64,000 nt of DNA from Paenibacillus nasutitermitis (GTDB taxonomy: Bacteria > Bacillota > Bacilli > Paenibacillales > Paenibacillaceae): NCBI RefSeq assembly GCF_014641075.1, contig NZ_BMHP01000007.1, positions 172,057 to 236,056 on the forward strand, in the 5' to 3' direction. The position numbers and the translations under genes are program-made. The notes below the pieces were generated by a model. It saw only the letters and a list, made by a program, of their open reading frames with translations, made no database searches and was not told where the DNA came from. Below are positions 35,589-43,317 of the stretch, piece after piece (the stretch's first letter is position 1; the number at the start of each line of letters is the position of its first letter).

Positions 35589-35890
35589 TGGGAAGTTTAC
35601 TGGATGTGATCAAATCGGCGGCCGGGAATGTGGTCGAGTCGGGCAGCCCGGTCCATATTTTATACGGTAAAGTCATTCAGGCCAGTCCGCTTGAGGTAAA
35701 CGTTGACCAACGTTTTACACTCACAGCGGATTTTTTGATCCTTACGGAAAATGTGCAGCGTTATGAGCTTGTAATTGGCGCCGAAACGTATGTGATTCGG
35801 AAAGGTCTTGAAGCAGGCGACCGGGTGCTGATGGTGCGTGTACAAGGCGGCAACCGTTACGTTATTTTGGACAAGGTGGTGGGGGGATGA
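35588..35890 (+). CDS. DUF2577 baseplate protein, XkdR-like
   Basis: 100 residues; DUF2577 with the OB-fold-like core YGKVIQASPLEVNVDQRFTL and GDRVLMVRVQGGNRYVILDKV. Small baseplate component, possibly the tip OB domain working with the hub. Coupled by overlaps to genes on both sides. Confidence 0.88.
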   Translation: MGSLLDVIKSAAGNVVESGSPVHILYGKVIQASPLEVNVDQRFTLTADFLILTENVQRYELVIGAETYVIRKGLEAGDRVLMVRVQGGNRYVILDKVVGG

Positions 35891-36294
35891 TTCCGCTTGG
35901 AGGTCAAATCAACAATGAACAGCTGGACGAAGTAATCCAGCCATCGAATACGTACAAGCTGGATTTGGATAGAAGGCGCGTGTCGGGGAAGGTTGACGGA
36001 CAGGACGCTGTGAAGCAGGCGGTGTTTAAGATTTTGCAGACGGTGCGTTACCGGCATGAGATATATAGCTTCGATTATGGGCATGAGCTGGAGTCCTTGA
36101 TCGGGACCAATCCGCTGTTCGTGGAAGCTCAGGTCAGAAGAATGCTTGATGAAGCGCTGCTGCAGGATGAACGTATCCGCAGAATCACGGATTTGAAGGT
36201 TGAGGTAACCGGGGATGCGATAACGGCTGTTTTTACAGTCGTGACGGATACCGGAGCATTTGAATTTACAAGGGAGGTGACAGCCGGTGTATGA
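35887..36294 (+). CDS. DUF2634 baseplate protein, XkdS-like (gp25-type)
   Basis: 135 residues; DUF2634/gp25-like wedge protein that nucleates the sheath: TYKLDLDRRRVSGKVDGQDAVKQAVFKIL and the EIYSFDYGHEL motif (contains the conserved Y-x-x-D-Y-G). Overlaps XkdR by four bases and XkdT by eight. Confidence 0.92.
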   Translation: MIPLGGQINNEQLDEVIQPSNTYKLDLDRRRVSGKVDGQDAVKQAVFKILQTVRYRHEIYSFDYGHELESLIGTNPLFVEAQVRRMLDEALLQDERIRRITDLKVEVTGDAITAVFTVVTDTGAFEFTREVTAGV

Positions 36295-37360
36295 GCATAT
36301 CACATTTGATTCGATTTTGAGCCGGATGCTCGGGCGGGTATCGGATTCCATCGACAAGCGGGAGGGTTCGATTATTTATGATGCCTGTGCGCCCGCTGCG
36401 GCGGAGCTGGCACAAATGTATATGGAGCTGGACCTCAATTACAGCCTGTCGTTCGCGGATACGGCGGCGGGCGAATATTTGAGCAGGCGTACAACCGAGT
36501 TTGGCGTCAATCGCAAGCCGGCGACTAAAGCGGTGCGCAAAGGAATGTTTTATGGAAACGCCGATATGCCGGTTGAGGTGTCCTTGGGCAGCCGGTTCTC
36601 CATCGATAATCTCGTGATGATTGCCACAGCTCGAATGGAAGCGGGCATTTATCGGATGGAGAGTGAGACGGCGGGATCGGCAGGCAATCAGAAGTTCGGC
36701 GTTCTGCTGCCGATTGATTACGTGCAGGGACTGGTGCGGGCGGAGCTTGCAGATGTCCTCGTTCCCGGCGAAGACGAGGAATCGGATGAGGTGCTTCGGC
36801 AGCGTTATTATGAAGCGGTGAATGAACCGGCCTTCGGCGGCAATATTGCCGATTACAAGCAGAAAATCAACGCGCTAGACGGTGTCGGCGGGACCAAAAT
36901 ATTCCCCGTCTGGAACGGCAGGGGAACGGTGAAGGCGACGATTATTGCGGCGGATTGGAGCGAGCCGACGGAAACGCTTATTTCCAATGTGCAGCAAATT
37001 GTCGATCCGGTTGCAGGGCAAGGATATGGTTCGGCTCCTATTGACCATGTCGTAACGGTTACAGGTGCGCAGGGCAGAACGATAAATATTGAAACAACGG
37101 TCACGCTCGCAGCAAATGTAACCGTGGCACAGGTGAAATCAGATGTTGAAACAGTTCTTGAAACGTATTTCTTGGAGCTGCGTCAAGATTGGGCGAATCA
37201 AACGCAGCTAGTCGTTCGTATAGCTCAAATTGATGCCCGCATCTTGAACATATCCGGAATCAATGACGTTCAGGCAACCAAACTTAACGGTGCGGCTTCG
37301 AATGTCCTTCTGGCGGTTGAGGAGATCCCGGAGTTTGGGACGGTGGTCGTGCATGCCTAA
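36287..37360 (+). CDS. Baseplate J family protein, XkdT-like (gp47)
   Basis: 357-residue baseplate wedge protein: REGSIIYDACAPAAAELAQMY start, RTTEFGVNRKPAT, LVPGEDEESDEVLRQRYYEAV core, and NIADYKQKINALDGVGGTKIFPVW typical of Baseplate_J. GTG 36287 preceded by GGGAGGTGA. Forms the wedge ring with the DUF2634 and DUF2313 proteins. Confidence 0.95.
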   Translation: MYEHITFDSILSRMLGRVSDSIDKREGSIIYDACAPAAAELAQMYMELDLNYSLSFADTAAGEYLSRRTTEFGVNRKPATKAVRKGMFYGNADMPVEVSLGSRFSIDNLVMIATARMEAGIYRMESETAGSAGNQKFGVLLPIDYVQGLVRAELADVLVPGEDEESDEVLRQRYYEAVNEPAFGGNIADYKQKINALDGVGGTKIFPVWNGRGTVKATIIAADWSEPTETLISNVQQIVDPVAGQGYGSAPIDHVVTVTGAQGRTINIETTVTLAANVTVAQVKSDVETVLETYFLELRQDWANQTQLVVRIAQIDARILNISGINDVQATKLNGAASNVLLAVEEIPEFGTVVVHA

Positions 37361-37940
37361 TCCGATTTCTTCAAACTGGCCGGAATACTATCTTGGAGTT
37401 AAGGATTTCATGGAGCTTGCTGTTACTGAGGAGGCTGAGCTTCAGCTTGCCAGCTTTGCGATTGAGCAATTATTCAATGATCAATTTGTTCTGACATCGG
37501 GTGCAGACGCTTTAAAGCGTAGAGAAACTATGCTGGGTATCAAGGCAGACCCTGCTATAGAGTCATTTGATTTTCGACGTAAGCGTATCGTCAATCGGTA
37601 TTCGACTAAACCGCCTTTCACAATCCTTTATCTGCAGGAACGTCTTGATTACCTTGTGGGGGCTGGCAAAACACTGGTGACCCGGGATGTGGCGGCACAC
37701 ACGCTGAGAGTAGCAACCGCCTTAGAAAACTCAGCCCTTTTTAAGGAAGTGGAATACACCGTTCGTACGATCCTGCCGGCAAATATGATCTATGAACAGC
37801 AAACATCTGTATATGATCAAATCGGGCTGCAGGAGCACATTGTTATGCGCAAATTTGACCGTCGTACACGCCTCAATACAACATGGCGATTGGGTGCTGC
37901 CGCATTTGCTAATCTGGAACCGGAGGTGGTTATAAAATGA
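37353..37940 (+). CDS. DUF2313 tail protein, XkdU-like (YmfQ)
   Basis: 195 residues; DUF2313-family wedge protein linking baseplate and fibre (NWPEYYLGVKDFMELAVTEEAEL start; LYLQERLDYLVGAGK). ATG 37353 lies eight bases inside the XkdT gene; the longer upstream frame is a shadow of XkdT. DNA composition starts to become AT-richer here and remains so through the fibre gene. Confidence 0.85.
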   Translation: MPNPISSNWPEYYLGVKDFMELAVTEEAELQLASFAIEQLFNDQFVLTSGADALKRRETMLGIKADPAIESFDFRRKRIVNRYSTKPPFTILYLQERLDYLVGAGKTLVTRDVAAHTLRVATALENSALFKEVEYTVRTILPANMIYEQQTSVYDQIGLQEHIVMRKFDRRTRLNTTWRLGAAAFANLEPEVVIK

Positions 37941-38221
37941 CAATTGCTACAAGCTTTATATCTGATATAGCAGGATATATAGAGGCGCGCATTGCCAAGA
38001 TCGTTCTTAATGAAACGTTTACGATAACAAGCTTTGAGGTCAAATCCATCATTGGCAGTACGGTTTCCCTTCGGTATAAAGTGCCGAATGGATCGGTTGC
38101 CGCCATAACCAGGATTGAACTCAAGGATGCCTCAAATCGTATCATCAGCAGCAATGATGTGAATATCCCCGTGACCGCTGACGCGCTGTTTCTTCAAACT
38201 ATTAATATTCAGGAGGTTTAG
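37937..38221 (+). CDS. Phage tail-fibre region protein, unknown
   Basis: 94 residues, beta-rich (TFTITSFEVKSIIGSTVSLRYKVPNGSVAAITRIELKDA), overlapping the XkdU-like gene by ATGA. Similar small proteins sit before the fibre gene in Paenibacillus-type prophages and are often given a spurious enzyme name. It is probably a fibre-base adaptor; inferred from position only. Confidence 0.7.
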   Translation: MTIATSFISDIAGYIEARIAKIVLNETFTITSFEVKSIIGSTVSLRYKVPNGSVAAITRIELKDASNRIISSNDVNIPVTADALFLQTINIQEV

Positions 38222-38225
38222 TAAG

Positions 38226-39497
38226 ATGGCAAAAACAAACTGGCAATATGATGATATCGTGACCGAGGCGGATATGAACACGCTCGGCACGGAACTGAAC
38301 GCGAATACAACCAAGCTTGCAGAATCGACATCTGCAGCAATAGCTAACCGGCTGCCCATTCGCGACTCGAATGGGCGGTTTAAAGTTGGAGCACCTGTGG
38401 ATTCGGACGATGTGGCGCGTAAGGATACGGTGGACAATGCGATTATGATGGGGATTCAGAGGCAAGCATTGATTAACGGTAATTTTGATGTGTGGCAGAG
38501 GGGGACGCGAATAACTAATCCGGTGCTTCCGTCTTTTTTGTCGGATCGCTTTCTTGTGGCAGGGACAGCTGATGGAGGCACATTTCCTGTTTTAATAAAT
38601 TCGCAGTTGGTTTTGACTCAACCGGAGCTGCCAGGTTCCCATTATGCCTACCGAGTCAGCCCTAACGGTTCCGGAAGTGGATTTGGAGCTACTGCATCGT
38701 ATTGCATTTGCCAACGTATCGAAAACGCAACAAAATATTTATGCGGAACCGGCAAAAAGTTGACTTTATCTTTTTGGGCTAGGTCAAGTATCAGCGGGAA
38801 AAAAATAGGAGTATCATGTGCTCAGCGATACGGCACTGGTGGTTCTCCGTCAGCAAACGAGCAAATACAAGGTAAAATCCTAGCTTTAAGCCCTGTTTGG
38901 ACCAAATACACTGTTGTCATAAATACTAATACCTTACAGGGTAAAACACTGGGCTCAAATAACGATAATTATTTTCAAATTGGCATCTATTATATGTGGG
39001 GCTCCGCCAATGCAACAATATTATTTGGTAGTGGCACGGCCGAAACATTCGTTGGCTCTGGAGACATAGATATCGCACAAGTCCAAGTCAACGCCGGAGA
39101 TACCGCTCTGCCGTTTCAGCCTCGCAGTTTTGGCGAAGAGTTGGCGTTGTGTCAGAGGTATTATGAAAAAAGCTATCCTGAGAATGTAACCCCAGCATTT
39201 TATACTGGATTAGGTCTTCATATAACAACCCTAAACGCAGCGAATTATATAGCAGGAGCGAGGTTGATGCTTGGCAGTCAAATTAAGTTCAAAGTTGATA
39301 AGAGAGTTGTGCCTACAATTTCTTTTTATAACGATCAGGGCCAACTTGGAAGATGGTGGGCGATTAATTATGGGGATGTGGTGTTGGGAACAAATTATAC
39401 ATCTACAACAGGAGTCAATCTTATTTCAATGAATGCGATAAACATAACAGCGGCGAGCGAGATTTACGGTCACTGGACTGCTGATGCCGAACTATAA
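38226..39497 (+). CDS. Tail fibre / receptor-binding protein
   Basis: 423 residues. Residues 1-70 are the attachment region (NTLGTELNANTTKLAESTSAAIANRLPIRDSNGRFKVGAP, coiled-coil then a phage-fibre repeat). From about 78 a carbohydrate-binding-like beta domain typical of fibre tips begins (LINGNFDVWQRGTR, FLSDRF). The C-terminal third is unlike the rest and would carry host specificity. The AT-rich code differs from the baseplate genes, a common sign of exchange. RBS AGGAGG before ATG 38226. Confidence 0.82.
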   Translation: MAKTNWQYDDIVTEADMNTLGTELNANTTKLAESTSAAIANRLPIRDSNGRFKVGAPVDSDDVARKDTVDNAIMMGIQRQALINGNFDVWQRGTRITNPVLPSFLSDRFLVAGTADGGTFPVLINSQLVLTQPELPGSHYAYRVSPNGSGSGFGATASYCICQRIENATKYLCGTGKKLTLSFWARSSISGKKIGVSCAQRYGTGGSPSANEQIQGKILALSPVWTKYTVVINTNTLQGKTLGSNNDNYFQIGIYYMWGSANATILFGSGTAETFVGSGDIDIAQVQVNAGDTALPFQPRSFGEELALCQRYYEKSYPENVTPAFYTGLGLHITTLNAANYIAGARLMLGSQIKFKVDKRVVPTISFYNDQGQLGRWWAINYGDVVLGTNYTSTTGVNLISMNAINITAASEIYGHWTADAEL

Positions 39498-39512
39498 TGG
39501 AGGTGAACAGAC

Positions 39513-39827
39513 GTGAACGAATATAATCATTATTACCGGCTGGATGCGGCGGGTTTCGTCACTCATGCGTTTTCTAACGCCTTCGAACCGTCTCAGGCAA
39601 GTGATCATTTTTTTGAGACAGGCGGCCGGCATTTTAATCCAGTCATCACAAACGAGCTTGGCCAGTATATTCTAAAACTTGTGGGCGATGAGATAGTAGA
39701 ACGTTCACAACAGGAACTCGACGAAGAATGGGCGGCGCGGCCGGCGGCGCCAAAATCGCTCCCGGATGAAATTGCAGAGATCAAGCAGCTTGTGGCAGAT
39801 CTTGCAAGCCTGCAACTGGAGGTGTAG
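39513..39827 (+). CDS. Fibre-associated protein, XkdW-like
   Basis: 104 residues behind GGAGGTG, with NEYNHYYRLDAAGFVTHAFSNAFEP start and a C-terminal helical tail (PDEIAEIKQLVADLASLQLEV). It occupies the XkdW position; probably a fibre assembly factor or fibre-end component. Confidence 0.68.
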   Translation: MNEYNHYYRLDAAGFVTHAFSNAFEPSQASDHFFETGGRHFNPVITNELGQYILKLVGDEIVERSQQELDEEWAARPAAPKSLPDEIAEIKQLVADLASLQLEV

Positions 39828-39829
39828 AG

Positions 39830-39934
39830 ATGGACGAACGCAAGCTTAGGCTCTATCGGTTCCTGCTTAGCATGGATCGAATTTCATTGATTGACATACC
39901 GGAGCCCTACAAATCGGCCATAGTCGAGCCCTGA
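39830..39934 (+). CDS. XkdX-like micro-protein
   Basis: 34-residue reading frame with GGAGG eight bases before its ATG and only two bases after the previous stop. MDERKLRLYRFLLSMDRIS followed by IPEPYKSAIVEP; size and place match XkdX proteins that close the tail module in PBSX-like clusters. Confidence 0.6.
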   Translation: MDERKLRLYRFLLSMDRISLIDIPEPYKSAIVEP

Positions 39935-39952
39935 CAAACTATGATAGTTTGT
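39934..39952. repeat. Perfect inverted repeat after the XkdX-like gene
   Basis: ACAAACTA-TGA-TAGTTTGT, overlapping the stop of the XkdX-like gene; no T run on either side, so more likely an operator or RNA element than a terminator. Confidence 0.4.
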
Positions 39953-40106
39953 GGAATATCTTACTTACGAGGCGATCCCATGTAGAAACTTTTAGAGCAC
40001 GGATTTTATGGCGCTATAACTACATGGTTGGTAACAACGAGACAAATTCAGGTGGTCACGCCATCCGTGCCTAATTCAAAGCGAGTTTGAACGATTTAAA
40101 TGATTC

Positions 40107-40250
40107 TTGAACGTCTAAAACGTGTATGATATGCTTAAGATAACAAAAGGAGGCTGCGCTAACAGCCTCCAGTGTACGAACCGCGAGGGCGTGCCCCTCC
40201 ATAAAATGTTGAAGAAGGGACCCTGTGGCGGCTAACCGAGGGGTCCCTTC
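40107..40250 (+). ncRNA. Candidate antisense RNA antitoxin
   Basis: Promoter TTGAAC (40107-40112), 17 bases, TATGCT (40130-40135), then a hairpin GGAGGCTG/CAGCCTCC (40149-40170) near the predicted 5' end and a strong GAAGGGACCC/GGGTCCCTTC hairpin (40214-40250). The RNA runs toward the 3' side of the minus-strand toxin gene at 40275-40364 and would pair with its 3' untranslated region, as in TxpA/RatA- and BsrG/SR4-type systems. Ends are predictions. Confidence 0.5.
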
Positions 40251-40274
40251 AGTGTTATTACCTACAAATCACGA

Positions 40275-40364
40275 TTAACGTAACTGATTGGCGATAAACG
40301 ACAGAAGGACCAGAAGGAAAGTTCCCGCCGCAAAGAGCAGCATGAGAACATCTTTCATCTTCAT
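40275..40364 (-). CDS. Putative holin-like toxin (Hol-Tox), type I TA
   Basis: 29-residue peptide: short charged head MKMKD, one hydrophobic helix (VLMLLFAAGTFLLVLLSFIA) and NQLR tail, the pattern of the Hol-Tox family (FGTFLLxLLxFI core). AAGGGGGTGG lies seven bases before ATG 40364. Minus-strand promoter candidate: TATACT near 40420 with TTACCT 18 bases upstream. It is transcribed against the tail operon, between the fibre and lysis genes, and faces an antisense RNA. Such peptides depolarise the membrane when not silenced. Confidence 0.68.
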   Translation of the reverse strand: MKMKDVLMLLFAAGTFLLVLLSFIANQLR

Positions 40365-40661
40365 ACGTTCCACCCCCTTAAGGAGAGGAACGACCCGAGC
40401 GGTTATTGTACTCATTTAGTATAAACCAAACCTTTCCTATTAGGTAAGGTTTTTCTTATGTTCATTTAGGTGGGAAAACAATGGCCGTATGGCGGTGCGA
40501 GGCATTGGGGGCCAACACAAAACTCATATCTATCCTAACAATCGCCAATCAGGCAGCAGGAATGGGACGATGACGACTTCATCAACCTAATCAAGTAATC
40601 ATTCTTTGAGGCTCTGTTTATACGGGGCCAAAACTTTCTATCAAAAGGAGGAGTCACCAGG

Positions 40662-40943
40662 ATGGATCCGGAACAATTATCATCCATTGAAAAGCTTGCC
40701 CAGCTGGCGGAAAAGTATGGTCTTTCGCTGATCCTGGCTCTTGTCCTGCTCATTGTGGTGCTGTATATCGTCCGGATGCTGATCCGTGGTGACTTGGTTC
40801 CACGTCATTTGCTGGACAGGGCGGAAGAGGATCGCGACAGGCTGCAGGAGATTTTGGATAAAGAACGCGAGGGTGTGATGGCGCCGATGATTGAATGGTT
40901 CAAAACAATTAAGAAAGATGCCCCTGATAACAGGGGAGGATGA
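40662..40943 (+). CDS. Small membrane protein of lysis module (BhlA/XhlA-type)
   Basis: 93 residues: short amphipathic head, one membrane helix (about 20-42, LSLILALVLLIVVLYIVRML), then a charged helix (RAEEDRDRLQEILDKEREG). Size and layout fit holin-associated proteins such as BhlA. RBS AAAGGAGGAG before ATG. First gene of a tightly packed four-gene membrane set ending in the lysin. Confidence 0.65.
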   Translation: MDPEQLSSIEKLAQLAEKYGLSLILALVLLIVVLYIVRMLIRGDLVPRHLLDRAEEDRDRLQEILDKEREGVMAPMIEWFKTIKKDAPDNRGG

Positions 40944-40948
40944 TCCAT

Positions 40949-41137
40949 ATGCCTTTAAAATGGTTGGAATGGTTTCTTCCCCGCATCCGGGACAAACGGG
41001 ACGATCTCCAAAACGCTTCCATCAGCGTATCCTTGTCCATCCACCGCTACTGCCATCTATCACAGGAGCTGCAGGAGATCGTCAGAAACAACAATTTCGC
41101 CAAATATCTGATTTACGAGAAGGAGGGGGAAGGATGA
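40949..41137 (+). CDS. Small hypothetical protein in lysis module
   Basis: 62 residues, basic, without membrane helix (PLKWLEWFLPRIRDKRDDLQ start). ATG 40949 is ten bases after GGGGAGG; an upstream ATG at 40940 touches the RBS. Overlaps the next start (ATGA). Function unknown. Confidence 0.5.
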   Translation: MPLKWLEWFLPRIRDKRDDLQNASISVSLSIHRYCHLSQELQEIVRNNNFAKYLIYEKEGEG

Positions 41138-41508
41138 TGTCCCGCTTCATGGACTGGACCCTGCTCGCATTATATACCTTCTCTGCCCTATCGGCTTTGT
41201 TTATGCTTGTCTCACAAATCACCTATTTGAAGGAACGTATCAAATCGGGCGTTGTCAGCGCATTTTTGCTGGCTATGCTCTTTTTTTTATTCTCCTACGC
41301 CCTGTCGATGGGCATTATGTTGTGGATATCTCTAACGGAATTGCTCGGAATCATCAACGAGGTACTGGAGGAGCTTCAGAAGGCGGCTTGGTTGACCGCT
41401 CAACTGGCGGCCGCCTTGGGGCTGCTTCTGCTGTCCATCCAAACCTACAAGAAACGTTATGATGCCTTTATTCATTTCAAAAAGATACGAAAACGAAAGG
41501 ATGACTGA
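41134..41508 (+). CDS. Polytopic membrane protein in lysis module (holin candidate)
   Basis: 124 residues with three hydrophobic helices (about 9-28, 40-68, 84-105), Lys/Arg-rich C-terminus (KKIRKRKDD). RBS AAGGAGGGGGAAGG precedes ATG 41134. The topology suits a class I holin or a pore regulator; no family recognised. Confidence 0.6.
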   Translation: MMSRFMDWTLLALYTFSALSALFMLVSQITYLKERIKSGVVSAFLLAMLFFLFSYALSMGIMLWISLTELLGIINEVLEELQKAAWLTAQLAAALGLLLLSIQTYKKRYDAFIHFKKIRKRKDD

Positions 41509-41510
41509 AC

Positions 41511-41864
41511 ATGGCCCATCTACAACCGTATGTCCTTATGATCTTACAGGCCCTTGTCGGCCTGCTGGCTGCTTTCCTGCTCGGCATCATCGCGAAGCTG
41601 CACCGGAAGCTGAATGTATGGCTGGATATCCATACGACATCCGGTCAACGCGACCTGCTGGATAAGCTCGCCAAAGAAGCAGCGGCGCTGGCTGAAGCCA
41701 CTTATATCGAAAGCGGCGGTCCCCAGAAGCTCGAAGCTGCTTTTGACTACATCACGAGTCGTATAGGCAAACTTGGTATTGAAGTCTCTTCGGAAACGAT
41801 CCGCGCCGCAATCGAGAAGGCCGTATTGGATTACAACACGGGCCAACCCCAGGAAAGCAGGTGA
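41511..41864 (+). CDS. Phage holin, LLH family
   Basis: 117 residues: one N-terminal membrane helix (VLMILQALVGLLAAFLLGII), then a long soluble helical domain with the LLH-family hallmarks (AKEAAALAEATYIESGGPQKLEAAFDYIT..LGIEVSSETIRAAIEKAV). It would form the membrane lesion that releases the lysin and particles. Overlaps upstream and downstream genes closely. Confidence 0.85.
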   Translation: MAHLQPYVLMILQALVGLLAAFLLGIIAKLHRKLNVWLDIHTTSGQRDLLDKLAKEAAALAEATYIESGGPQKLEAAFDYITSRIGKLGIEVSSETIRAAIEKAVLDYNTGQPQESR

Positions 41865-41869
41865 TCTCC

Positions 41870-42640
41870 ATGGCAAAAGGTCTCGATTGTGCGATTCCCT
41901 TGAGCGCATCGAATGCGAAAGTGCTGGCCGGTGCGGGATTCGTCTTCGCCGCCCGGTACCTTGTCCCGGAGCGGCTGTCCTGGAAGAGGCTGAACCGCGC
42001 TGAAGCGGAGGCTATCACATCCGCTGGCATGCAAATTGTATCCGTCTATGAAACCAGCGCCAATCGTCCTGCAGGAGGCGCAGCTCATGGCAAGTCAGAC
42101 GGCCTGGCCGCCTTGAGGGAGGCCAAGCTGATCGGGCAGCCGAAAGGGAGTGCGATCTATTTTGCGGTCGATTACGATGCGGGCCAGCAGGATTACGAGG
42201 TGATCGAACACTATCTGAGAGCTGCTTCAGCTCAATTGCTGGACTACCATACAGGCGTGTATGGCTCCTATGCCGTCATTGAGGAGATGGCAAAGCGTCA
42301 GGCCTGTTCCCACTTTTGGCAGACCTATGCCTGGAGCCGCGGGAAAAAAAGTCAACATGCCAACATCTATCAGTACCAGAATGACACCAGCGTAGCCGGG
42401 GTGAAATTGGACCTTAATGAATCCTTTGGGAAAGAAGGCTGGTGGAATACGCGGATATCCGAACAGCCGGTTAAGCCGCCTCTAGCCCAGCGGGAATATA
42501 AAATGGAAACCAGGGATGCACAAGCGATCATCCGCTTGTTGGCCGCCAGTTACGAGCTGACGACCGACCGGCAAGCCCGGGCGGAAATCCACCGTCTTGC
42601 CAATGAAATACGCCGGGCGGCAGATATCCCGATTCCTTAA
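41870..42640 (+). CDS. DUF1906 glycoside-hydrolase-like endolysin
   Basis: 256 residues. Residues 1-200 match the DUF1906 (GH25-like TIM barrel) lysin domain: GLDCAIPLSASNAKVLAGAGFVFAARYL start, acidic YFAVDYDAGQ motif carrying the presumed catalytic Asp pair, GVYGSYAVIE, and WQTYAWSRG. The C-terminal 50 residues are a helical tail of unknown role. No signal peptide, so it depends on the holin. ATG 41870 follows AGGTGA; the terminator at 42659 ends the island transcript. Confidence 0.9.
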   Translation: MAKGLDCAIPLSASNAKVLAGAGFVFAARYLVPERLSWKRLNRAEAEAITSAGMQIVSVYETSANRPAGGAAHGKSDGLAALREAKLIGQPKGSAIYFAVDYDAGQQDYEVIEHYLRAASAQLLDYHTGVYGSYAVIEEMAKRQACSHFWQTYAWSRGKKSQHANIYQYQNDTSVAGVKLDLNESFGKEGWWNTRISEQPVKPPLAQREYKMETRDAQAIIRLLAASYELTTDRQARAEIHRLANEIRRAADIPIP

Positions 42641-42658
42641 TACTGCCTGCAACGAAAG

Positions 42659-42703
42659 AAAAGACGTTCCAAGGCATCTTGCCATGCCTGGAGCGTCTTT
42701 TTT
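42659..42703 (+). terminator. Terminator at the right end of the tail island
   Basis: Interrupted stem AAAGACG-TCCA-GGCA / TGCC-TGGA-CGTCTTT, then six T (to 42703). Confidence 0.88.
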
Positions 42704-42745
42704 CATTCTGCCCTTAACGCGCACTTCCCCTTAACCATGCTTGCA

Positions 42746-42919
42746 TTATTCCAGGCGATAATCGTCCGTTTTCTCCCCATCTTCCCAAATTTCCACAAAT
42801 AGAGCATCACAATTATCAAAGTCGTCAGGCTTTAAGGACAAAGCTTTTTCTTCGTCCGTACCTGCATATACATTTTCCATCCCGTCTTCGTTAAACGAGA
42901 GGATCACATAAATTTTCAA
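42746..42919 (-). CDS. Small acidic hypothetical protein
   Basis: 57 residues, TTG start at 42919 with AGGAGG nine bases upstream. Very acidic (LKPDDFDNCDALFVEIWEDGEKTDDYRLE C-half). The frame is open to 43087 but without RBS there. No family recognised. Confidence 0.5.
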   Translation of the reverse strand: MKIYVILSFNEDGMENVYAGTDEEKALSLKPDDFDNCDALFVEIWEDGEKTDDYRLE

Positions 42920-43086
42920 TTCAGCAAACCTCCTGCAAGATATTCTAAAAGGGAGTATATCATAGTTTTTAGGTGCGAGGATGATAAAACCGGTCAGCGT
43001 GTTCCCGTCACCATTACACCCATGCAAATTGGTGACGTCAGACATATGCATTTGAGGTATACTTAACATAAAGGTGGTGGATTTCA

Positions 43087-43275
43087 ATGCACAGAAACAA
43101 GGATGTGAAAAATTCCGGACGCCGACTCATGGGAACTATCGATCATCGTTTCGATGTCTATGAGGTCGCCCCAACCGTGCCCGGACCGAACGACAAGTTG
43201 CGTGATCAGGAAGTAAGCAGCGCCATCGCTCAATGGAAAAAAACAAACTCTCTTGCTGCAAAGGCCCGCCAATAA
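43087..43275 (+). CDS. Small basic hypothetical protein
   Basis: 62 residues behind AAGGTGG; MHRNKDVKNSGRRLMGTIDH start, hydrophilic, no membrane helix. Followed by a clear terminator (43263-43294), which supports it as a real short transcript. Function unknown. Confidence 0.55.
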   Translation: MHRNKDVKNSGRRLMGTIDHRFDVYEVAPTVPGPNDKLRDQEVSSAIAQWKKTNSLAAKARQ

Positions 43276-43294
43276 CAATAAGCGGGTCTTTTTT
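43263..43294 (+). terminator. Terminator shared by convergent genes
   Basis: GGCCCGC (43263-43269) / GCGGGTC (43282-43288), six T on the plus strand; the same hairpin lies 24 bases past the end of the minus-strand gerA operon. Confidence 0.75.
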
Positions 43295-43317
43295 GTTTGC
43301 CTGGTGAACGGTGCAGA

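Noticed and set aside
37937..38221. Ketopantoate hydroxymethyltransferase
   Set aside because: Name sometimes attached to such phage proteins; 94 residues are too short for PanB and no PanB motif is visible.
38226..39934. Diversity-generating retroelement at the fibre gene
   Set aside because: No reverse transcriptase gene and no template/variable repeat pair were seen downstream.
28959..42640. Type VI secretion system or extracellular contractile injection system
   Set aside because: No ClpV/AAA+ ATPase and no T6SS membrane-complex proteins; Xkd gene order, LysM, holin and lysin fit a phage-derived tail instead.
22266..42703. Complete temperate prophage
   Set aside because: No integrase, replication, terminase, portal, protease or capsid gene, and no att-like direct repeats noticed at the edges; only regulation, tail and lysis are present.
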